Part shown: positions 51,901 through 62,500 of the stretch, one piece after another
How positions within the stretch are numbered: position 1 is the stretch's first letter
Layout: each line of letters begins with the position of its first letter
DNA from: Harmothoe impar
Taxonomy: Eukaryota > Annelida > Polychaeta > Phyllodocida > Polynoidae
Reading direction: 5' to 3'
Length of the DNA stretch: 64,000 bases
Assembly (NCBI GenBank): GCA_947462335.1
Contig: OX381704.1
Coordinates: forward strand, 42,350,942-42,414,941
Notes under the pieces: generated by a model
Seen by the model: the letters and a program-made list of their open reading frames with translations, nothing else
The model's database searches: none
Told to the model about the DNA's origin: nothing
Program-made: the position numbers and the translations under genes

Positions 51901-52341
51901 TTGACAGAAAAAACGAATCTCACATTATCAAGCCTAAAAAAATCCAATATTCCATTTTGAATTCCATGGCTTTTCTCTGAATTGCTTTAATAAACGATGA
52001 ATCCGATTGGGATTATCACCATATCAATTAAAAGATAAGCCATGCTGGCATTTGCCCAATGGGATATTACCTAATTTGTTTAAAAATTGATCCAAATGAG
52101 GTTATCAACCAAAAGGGAAATTTATCTGAACTAACTTTATTAGGGGCAATGAAATAGGAATTCAAAAGAAGTGGTGAAATAAGTTACAACCCCCACACTG
52201 GTGATTCTTTTAAATATCAAATACTGCAGGGGAAACATATGGCTCATTACGTTAATAAGATGGAAAGATACACTTGGATTTGTCATTTTAATCTTTAGAG
52301 AGACAAAAGCTTTTTTTTAGCTATATATGATTAAGTATATT

Positions 52342-52386
<45 letters not shown>

Positions 52387-53511
52387 CTGCCCATAACTGG
52401 GGACTCCAATTAGAAAAATCACCTTGGAACCGGGGACTTGAGACTTAACTGGGGACTTGACCGAGTCCCCACTTAATTGAGACCTGTTTTGGGGAGGAAA
52501 TAGCTTTGTGATACCTTATATCGGTTTCGGCAAAAGTCCCCAGTTGCAATGAAAAATCCACCACTTTTCATACTCAGACACTGCCATACACCAAAGGATG
52601 CTGAGTACCCAGTTCCAGGTGGAATTCCCGATAGGAAATGACCTTGGAACCGGGGACTTTAACTTTAACCGGGGACTTGAGTCCCCACTTGATTGAGACA
52701 TTACACACTGCCACACACAGAAGGCTGCCGAGTACCCGGTTCCAGGTCGAATTCCCAATGCTATGCCAGACATACAAGTAACCAATATGGCCGCTCACGC
52801 GAGTGATATTATGTTTTTAGAAGTCTAGACAATGCAATCAGTAGTGTTACAGAGCTTCCAAACCCGTCCCAAGGCATGGTCCCCAGTTGCCAGCACATAT
52901 CCTGAGTCCCCAGTTCCCGGCATAAACATGTATAGGTGCGTGTACCGGGTGTGTGATGGCAAAACGGTTTGCTAGTTCAAGCCCCATCCTCGCCAAAATT
53001 CAAGCAGGTAGCCCTCGGGACTAGCTTCGATTTGCACCCACTCCCGGGTCTCTGAGAGCCACGGTTCAGGAGATAAAATTTAACGCGTTCTAAGCGAATC
53101 AGGTTCGGGAAGAACTTTTGCCTCTTCCCGAAAATGTTCAAAATTAGATTTCTCAGCAACCGCTGGTCAGATTGACTTGATTTTTGAAGCGTTTGAAAGC
53201 TTGAGAGGAGCTCTTCTTTTCTATGCTGCCTCTGACATCAAGACACTCCATGCCCTAGTCATATCAACAGAGCCTGCCTTTGGGAATTTCATGGTCAAAG
53301 AGGCATTGGAATAATCATATGGAAATTTCAACTTTTTACTTAGCACAGCTAAATTGCCTTCCCTCTGCCCCCCCGTACTATAGGCTGATAGAGGACATAT
53401 TTGCAATTATATTCCATACTTGAAACATTGAATAAATGCAGGTCCCATCCATGTGTGTGTGTATGCATTTGCCTGTGATAGTGTGTGTGTGTGTGTGTAT
53501 GTATATATAAC

Positions 53512-53587
<76 letters not shown>

Positions 53588-56500
53588 GTATGTGCGCGCA
53601 CACAGACAGATACAGATACATAACTATATAGATATACATATGGTTGTTATGAAAGAGTCTGTTCCTGTATTGATTTGTATAGCTCCTCTTGCTGAAGGCC
53701 TCCAGGGATCAAAGCGTGCTAAAATGGCCGGGTGTCACCTTACAATGTCTGGTGCTACATGATGGTCATACACCTTCTGATACACGCAGCAAGGTCATCC
53801 ATTCCGTGGTATGAACGACAATTACTATGTAAAATGTATAGAGAGAGCCGTTGTCGGGGCCCAAGTGAAGAAAGGCTGTCAGTTTCTTCACGGGGCGTTC
53901 TTCACGGCTTGTTACAGGTGGTGACGCGACCCTCAGAAAAATTTCAGGGTGTTACACGCAAATTTGTATTACTGTAAAACTGCCAAATAGATACAGATGT
54001 TTATTTCCGGTATCATGGTATAATCAACAATAGAGAATTGGCCAACGCATCAATACACAGTCTATGGTCAACCAGGAACGTATCTTTCCCATCTCTTACA
54101 TCAACCTGTTATACATGTATAACCTACACTGGACTCCTGTACCTCTCCCTTTCTCAGTGTCCTGGTCACCACAGACGCTCTCGGTGTCAGGTTGCTTTAC
54201 CCAGCTCAAGTAAATTCTCTTACTGGTTGGCAGGGGACTGTACAATACTGCTAAGCATCTAGTTGTACCCACAGAAACAGAGAGCAGTGCAGAACCATGC
54301 ATTAAGTACAATAGGTTACATGACAGTACATGTCAACACATCCTGAAACCGCTGGCACTGTATGAGTTTCTCTTCTGTCTTCCATCTTTTTAATGAATGG
54401 GTAATAGGGTGTGGCATCGAGGACGAAATCGTGCATCAAATTAGTCTAGCAGGAAACAAGGATAACCCTGAGTTATTCATTTGGCGCCAATTAGCCTCCG
54501 CATTCATATAGGCAGACGACAATGACAACCAGAACAGACCAGGCAATTCTGCTGCAAACCTGATCCTCTCCAAAAAGGTGGGCCTGAGGTCTCATCCCAG
54601 TGAGGCCAGGGCGACGGGGAATTCTACCCTTCCATTTCAGCAGCCGACTTTTTAACGATGCTTTTAATACTAAATGCTCAAATAAATGGTTTCCACAGTT
54701 CGCAATTTAGGGGTAGAGCACCGGAGACGCCAAATCGATGCAGTTAAATATGAGCCCATGCGAACCGAGGGCTAATTGGTCATAGAATGGGATGAGAAAC
54801 TCCTGCAATATTAATAGGATGCTCACAGCAAAAAATAATTTTCTTACCCCAAGAAAATACTAGAATCAAGATTAAATTTTCTCGATTCAAGAAATAAACT
54901 CATTCTGAGTTTTTACGTTTATCTTGTTTTCAGAAAGGGGAAGCTAAAAAATATATCTTATATTTTTCTAGTATTCTTCTAGAAACAAGTATTCAAGATT
55001 ATTTTTCTTAAGAAATTTTCTTAAAACTGGTCATTTGTGCATCCAACAAATCTTATATTCCTGAAATAAGAAAGTTCTCTTTCTAGATTTAAGATTGCTA
55101 TGTCTTGAAAATCTGCTCAGTTAAGAATTAACCTGAAACCATGTTTCCAAAGTGTCTATTAGAGTGGGGGAAAAATGCAAGTATACTCTATTATGTAATG
55201 GTTATGACCATGCTTAATGCCTCCACCAAATTCCTTCCATTATTTGGTAATTTTATAGGTGTGGAATGTGAGTTCAGTTAGGTTCCATAGGGATCAAGTA
55301 TACAGACTACTAAATAAGAATTATTTTCTTAAAATAAGAAAATTAGTTACATGTTGTGCCACAAGAGGCCACCACTATGCAATACAGCAACTTTCTTATC
55401 AAACAGGGTATACATTTCCGCCTCAACTTAAGTCCCAAAGAAACAGAAGAGGGTAAGAATATGTGGGAAAAGGGGGAATTTGTTAGGGATTAATTTGATG
55501 TAAGAACCCTTGCATCAGTGAATGAATTATAATGACTATAGGGAGAAATGATAAGAGACACCATTTGCTTGATAATATCATTTAAATAAAGGGAAGGATT
55601 ACCTCTCCCATTACATGAAGTGAAATGACTTTGAATAAAGGTCTGTTTTCTTACTTCTATTGTAGCTACAAAAAGCTGCATTTAATCTGATGAACCTCTT
55701 TCTGATGCTCTGGCATCAATTCTTTTTCTCTAAGACCAAATTCTTTCTCTCTAAAATCAAATATTATCATACCGCTTTCCCAGGCAAGAACATCAATCTT
55801 GTTTATTTACTCAAATAAGAAATTAAAACTTACTTAAGAAAAAGGTTTTCTAGAAAAAAGGTCCACTCCATAAGAAAGATTTTCTTATTTTGAGAAATAT
55901 GTCAGGTAATATCATCTTGATTCCAGTATAAAATACTTGGTTTAAGAATTTCTTTCTTGTTTGTTTTTCTTGTTTGTCTTTCTTACTCTAAGTATATTAA
56001 ACTCAACCATGCTTTCAAGTAAAATGTTGTTATCCTACGGACAAACTTGTTTTAAGTTTATTTTACTTAAAACAAGAAATATTTTCTGAAAATGAGAAAA
56101 TTATTTTTGGCTGTGTGATCGTATATGTACAGACCGGGTGGAAGAGGGGCAGATGGGGCAGCGGGCGTTTATATTGTATAAATGACAGCACACTTAAGCC
56201 ATTAAAGGTACTTCAGATTGGACTGATGTGAATAGGGATAGAAGATACAGTACACCATGGGCATGACTGGTATGAGAACTACCCAATCAGTGGCTTCTGG
56301 AGAACTAACTCCATGAACAACAGTGCATAGACCCATGCATCATGTAGCGTGCTAGCCCCACGTATATCATCATACCCATGGCATTGGGACCTGAACATAC
56401 CTTTGTATTTCCCCCAGCTATCCTACATTGGATGATAGGTGTGCGTCATCACAAAGTGGCATGCTATAACCCAATATCATGAATAGCCTTTGTATACAGA

Positions 56501-59500
56501 TTTGTAATCATCTCACTGGCTTGTTCACTGGCGTTTATCAATAGTGATTATTGTATGCGGGTTTAGATGTGTACACACGTCATGTTTAAAAACGAAAATC
56601 TGGAATAATTTCAATGGCGTTATTGTGCCCTTTACCTATATATAGACAAATGTAATTAACTCTGTTAACATTTGGGCACTCAGTAAGTGGGGAAAAAAAC
56701 AGGATTCCTGACAGGAACTAAATCCGATTATAAGCACCATGATCCGCAAATGGTCCTCATTTAAAGGACAATATGTATTCACGACTTGAGTTCCAGCCCA
56801 TTGATGATCACTACATGTATACTAAATAATAAATGTAGGTACATGATGTGCTGTTTACTTATGTATAGATCTAGTTCTTACCTCCAGTAATATATAACTC
56901 AAGAATCATAATGTTGGAAGAGCTGTTGCTGTGTGAGAACCCCCAGGGTATTTAGTGAGGGATAACGCTGACTGGTACATGCAATGCATATTCATAGGCG
57001 ACTAAGACGAAGTATCATTCGTGTGCATTAGACTATAGCTCCCACTTACTTCCTTAAGCCCACCGTCCACTGGGCTTCGTTCAGCCGATTACGCTATACA
57101 TTTTCTATATAAATACGGCCGGTTACAGCCCAGGAGGCGTTGACTAGTATAAGTATGCTCATTTCAAGTGATTTTCAGACTCCTCTCATTAATTGATTCA
57201 GAGTATATATATGTATATTTATACCTCATAGAAGGAATACTATGGAGAATTATTAAACTAAATATATATTATACCTTTAATCGTTAACCCACAAGCTAGT
57301 AGTCCACTGAACAAAGTAGCAATAAATACACAAATAAATAAGTAATACGTGTAGTGTACAAGTATGCCAGATCGTAGTTTCCGCTAAGCATTTACCATGT
57401 CTTGCTCTTATCATTCTCTGTTGATTTATAAATTCTATTTAGATACTGTTTTCTCTTAGCCAAATATTGGTTTCTAAATTCTGCGTGAGCATTCTTTTTA
57501 ACACCTCGTTCAATAGTATATTGTGTCTCACCGTTGAGCTCATTCCATAAAAGTACACCTCTATAGTGTAGGGGGTTTTGCATAGAAACCTGGGGCTCGA
57601 TTCATAACAATGTACGATAGTCAAATACTATTACGACAGAACATTACCATTTCTCGTACAAAATAGTAGGTGTAGTACATTGTCATATGGGTAAGTTAAA
57701 GACATGTTCCTTTTGCAGTCGTAAGGTCATATGTAGTGCATTTCACAATGCAGTCGTAAGAATATTACTGGTCATGAAGTCTTACAAAACAAGGGTAATA
57801 GCTGGTCGTAAGTCCTTTTTATGTCATTTCACAATCAACGGCTGAGACAGGGTCCAAACTCATCTCAGCCAATGATTTTTTCTCCATTTCAACCTTTAGA
57901 GATTCCAAACCCGGTGCAAAAGAAAGAGAAACATGTACTGCACTATGTCAATATGTTGTGTATTACAATACAATGCTTTATCAAGTGGATGTAATATAAA
58001 TAAAACATTGGTCGTTATAAGAAATCATACTGTATTTTGTATACCGCATGGTGCAGTGGGATAACATGACAGCAGGATAGGAAGGAAATTTCCGACCTGG
58101 TTTATTTACTATTTTTATTATATGCTATATAGAAATATAGGGTGCCTGTCAGTCTACAGGTGTCATATTTTGAGTTAGCCTCACATAACCATTTCCTCAA
58201 CTTTCTTTGTACGACTAGGTGGGAACTCCTCACCGGAAATGACGTCATATTGATTGGAAACACCCCAATATTGCAATAAATATTGAAATAAATTGGTTTC
58301 CCCCACATTGTACGACAGGGGCACATACGATTTCGATTATACTTTACAACTGCAGATGTTCCTAATCGTAAATCAATTTACTTCTGACTGTTTTTGAAGG
58401 AGATACTACTTCCTCTTGTGAAATGGGTATGCAATCGTTTTTTCTAAAAGTTGTAGCTTTACTTACGACTGTAACCCAAAAATTTACTTAGTAGTATAAA
58501 CTTATGAATCGAGGCCCAGACCTTGATCTTCTTAGTGGAAATTGAAGTTGTCAGCACTTCTATAGTATTTATGGCGGAGTGGGAATTTAACATTTTCTTC
58601 CCAAACACTACTGAAACCAGAAGCCCCTCTTTTCCTGTCTACAAGTGTTGGAATTTCACATTTCAGATGTAGACCATCAGCAGTTTCGTCTCTCATTTTA
58701 CACCTTTAACTAATTCTCAAAGCTGGATTTGTAAGATAATCTGACGTTGCAAGTAGGCTACTTCGGGCTGTGCTTACAAATATGATAGCTGGCTATATCA
58801 AAGCCAGATAGCCTGCACTTTTTTTGACAGGCTCTGCGAAGTACCACTGATAACATTTATAAGGATGGATACCGTTGCACACTGAGAATTATGGGCTAGT
58901 GCTTTGGAGTGACTTCATCACTTGTGGTCTAGGGCGCATCTGCCTTTGTGGAATCCCAAAAGGCTGTTATTAAAACCTGAACATGTGAATTGGTGACGTG
59001 TGCATTCCACTGACAGAACACACGTGGGCGTAAAATACCCGGGGAAATGATAACCTAGGCCAGTGATAAATTTTCTTTGCCATTGTGTACAATATGAGTA
59101 AATAGGATAAAAAGCCAGTTATTGTTTTGTTGCCCATGCGTTAATGTGAAAATCGTAACTGAAACATGTTCACGAAGCATACACTCTCCTTCAATATGAT
59201 TATAGGATCACGCTAATCAAGATAACCTGGCTATATAGGCTCCCCCTCTGCCTTTAGAATTAACAACTACTTTTTTGGCAGAGTAAGGCAGACTAACATT
59301 AATTCAAAAGCAGAATGACCCCTACCACTTGACTATACGTGACCTTTACCAGGCAATTTCCCACTTAGCCTCAGTTAGCAGACGACATTGGTGCCAATGC
59401 TGGTCACCAGTACGGCATTGCCGGCGGGAAGCTGGCAGTAGCCCAGACAATCTGCTGGCATGTGGGCCGAGTAGGCAGGCATCCAGACTAAGGTGGAATC

Positions 59501-62500
59501 TTCAAAGGAAGCGACTTATCCATGCTAATAAAGTCATTACACTGGGAAACAGGGTAAAAAGACGCCAATCGACCCCCTTCCCTGCATCCCTGCCCGTCCA
59601 TGACTGATCGCTTTTGACTCTTTTCATATCAAAGCGGTGCGCATAAAACCAATTAGCCTTTATTTATTATGATGTTTTTTAAATTTTAAAACATGTGGTG
59701 CAATAATGACGTCAGAAATGCCACGTGGCCCTTAAGAGGACGGAATTCCCGATGACAACAGTTCACAAAGTAAATTGGTGCATGAGACAGGTAAGGTATG
59801 GGGCAAAAAAGAACAGGCGAGATTTCTCTCGTTATACTTGCACCTGGAGCCGTCAGGCATTGCATGTACAGACGACTTAAATCGATTGACCCATCGCCTT
59901 TCTTGATGCTTGTCGCTGAGGAATATTTGTCTTCCTCCATTACCAAATGAATATTAAAGCAAGAAAAATACGTAGCTCGCGTGATCAATATCACGAATTT
60001 GTGGCTTCCCCATGGCAAAAGTAATCCCCGAACAAAAAGATTACCGCTGGTACGGTGTAAAAACCTTCCGATGGGGGCACCGACCCCCAACCTCTGGGTG
60101 AAACTCACTTTAATGCTAATTGAAAATCAGCCAAGTCCTCAGGGTAGTTTCAATAAAAAGAGCTGATTAAAAGATTTTATCGGCGAACCTAATGGTATAA
60201 AGGGAAGGCTACAACTAAGATAGTTCCTAAATGTCCTAATCACACTAAACTATTTCTAGTTACTAGCCCGGGGACTCTTTAGTGCTGATTTTTTTCTTAC
60301 TTACTTCAATATCGGTATTTATAATAAGCCTATCAGACGACACATTGTTCCCATACATCTACAACACATGTACATAGTAACATACACGGGGTACCATTCT
60401 GCATACTAAGCTAAAGTTAAGCATATACTAGTAGCTAACGTCCTCTGGGCCAATCTTAGAAAGGGGCTAACCAGAACCATGCACTGGTAGCTTTAATTAT
60501 CCCTGTCAAAAAAAGAAGAAGGTGTGTTTCAGGTTACATGGTCTGAAAATCTAGGGTAGGTAGGTCGGATTTTTTTTTTTTTTAAATTTTTTTTTTTACT
60601 TTAGCCTGAAAAGTAGCCAGAAATCGACTCACAAACTACAATGCTGACTCGCCGCCGACAGCCTCGACTCGTGAACTATCAGATCGACCCTTAAATAGCC
60701 CCAAAATGACCCAAAATATAAATATTTTTTCAAAATTGCATAAAAATTTCTAGGGTCGGCCCTGTTTTGCTAGGTAGGGTCGGGTAACCTGAAACACACC
60801 TTTTTTTTTATTCGGCACTATGTTAAGGATAGAACACTGTACGAGGGGTCTATGGCATTTAGACACCGACCATAGGGAGGCTGTCTAAATGACATAGTCC
60901 TGATTCAGTGGACTCTACGATACTAACGCCTAGACTCGGAGCAAGTAGCGTGGGTGTCCAAGTTAACATAGTCCCTGAGTTAATGGGATCCGACTTAGAA
61001 CCTGGTATTTAATTGCTATTTTATTACCTTTTAATTACTCTAAATGACCCTGGGGTCTACGGCATATAGACACCCGCAAATCCATCTCTCTCATTGGTCA
61101 ATTTGAAATACTAGGTTCTAAATTAATCTTAATAGGAGTCGGAAACGCTCAAATCTCCGGTGACGCTTTACGCGTTGGTGTACTCACCAGGTGGCGCCGG
61201 GCGTCCATCCGGGTTCCCAGCGTCTCTATGGTGATTCCCGCGTAGTTGAGGGCCACCCAGGTAGCCAGGTAGTCCTCTGGTCCGTGCCAGTAGAGGATGA
61301 AGGAGAAGGCAGTGAGAGAGGCCAGCATCTGCCGGACCAGGCCCTTCTCAGACCCTCCCAGTGGAATGTAGATGTGCCTGCAGGCAAGAGTATACATGTG
61401 TGTCCATTAGACAACAATAACTACAGAAGTACCAGAGTACGTGTACTGCTGGGGCATTACATTAACCTCGGGCCGCATATATATCACATTGAACATAATG
61501 AGAATAACTTACTACTAACTGTTGCTACTTCGAGTAATTTTCTGGTCTGGAAGGTCTAGGGGTATGGCACTACCAAAGGTGATCATTGAGAAGGCTTACT
61601 ATAGCGTTTTAAGCACTTTTCAAGGGAGGGGCAAGATACTACTTTGATTCTCATATATAGGGAGTCAAACATCAAATGACTTCCTTTTTCTTAACTCTTC
61701 CTTTCCCGATCGCGCATTTATGCGAATTTACCCTCCTTTCCCGATCGCGCATTTATGCACAGATTTTGCCGATTTTTGGCCGATTTTGGCCGATTTTTGA
61801 TTATCTGTGGTTTGCCTAAATCTTGGTAAATTCTCATGAATTTCTGTGATGGTAATGTATGACATATTGTCTCTGGATATCTGAAACAGTTTACCCCCTG
61901 GGTTTATTATTAGATAAATGCTGGGTTTCTCAACTTAGATGAGGTTTTACTTATTTTTGATGTGATCTGAGCAATATTTAAGGCAGAAATCATGCTAAAT
62001 GGCAATTAATATAATTTTTGGGGTGAAAAGTCGTTTTGGCCAATTTTTCATGCTGAAGAAGATGGTAACAAAGGTTTTGGTCTATTTTGATTCATTATGG
62101 CCCAAAAATCGGTTGCCATGGCAACCAATAGTCTCGAATTAGCTGCATTTAATGAGTTTCAGTTGCCATGGTAACAGAAAAGAACAAATTTGTCATGACA
62201 ATTTTCCACATAAAATCTAATAATTCTTTGGAAGAGTTAATATATGTAACTTATTTCTCCTTAATATATTGATTTCTTTCCTAGATATTACAATTTGAAA
62301 TTTGATAACATTTTCCAGTTTAAACATCTGGATGCTAATTGATTAGGATTTATCTCCCTAATCAGTACACATAGGGAGATTTGGGAAATCTCATTTTCTT
62401 GTTATTCAATACCGTTTATTTGGTCATAGATGTACTTCTAGTTGGAATATTTTCAAAATTCTTTCAGTTTTCAAAAGATGAGACCATCCTCTATACCACA

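Larger units (their letters stand above)
33960..61187 (-). other. HHAT intron, 27.2 kb
   Basis: The intron between the YWHG exon and the penultimate exon. No protein-coding exon on either strand was convincing. It carries most of the window's repeats, listed separately. Stretches such as 34000-36200, 44300-51300 and 58600-60500 look like unannotatable unique sequence with scattered simple repeats. Confidence 0.8.

Noticed and set aside
52936..52985. Possible second tRNA-like B box (GCTAGTTCAAGCCCC)
   Set aside because: No convincing A box at the right distance and no cloverleaf.
53349..53639. Tyr/Ile-alternating open frame
   Set aside because: Produced by the AT and GT microsatellites.
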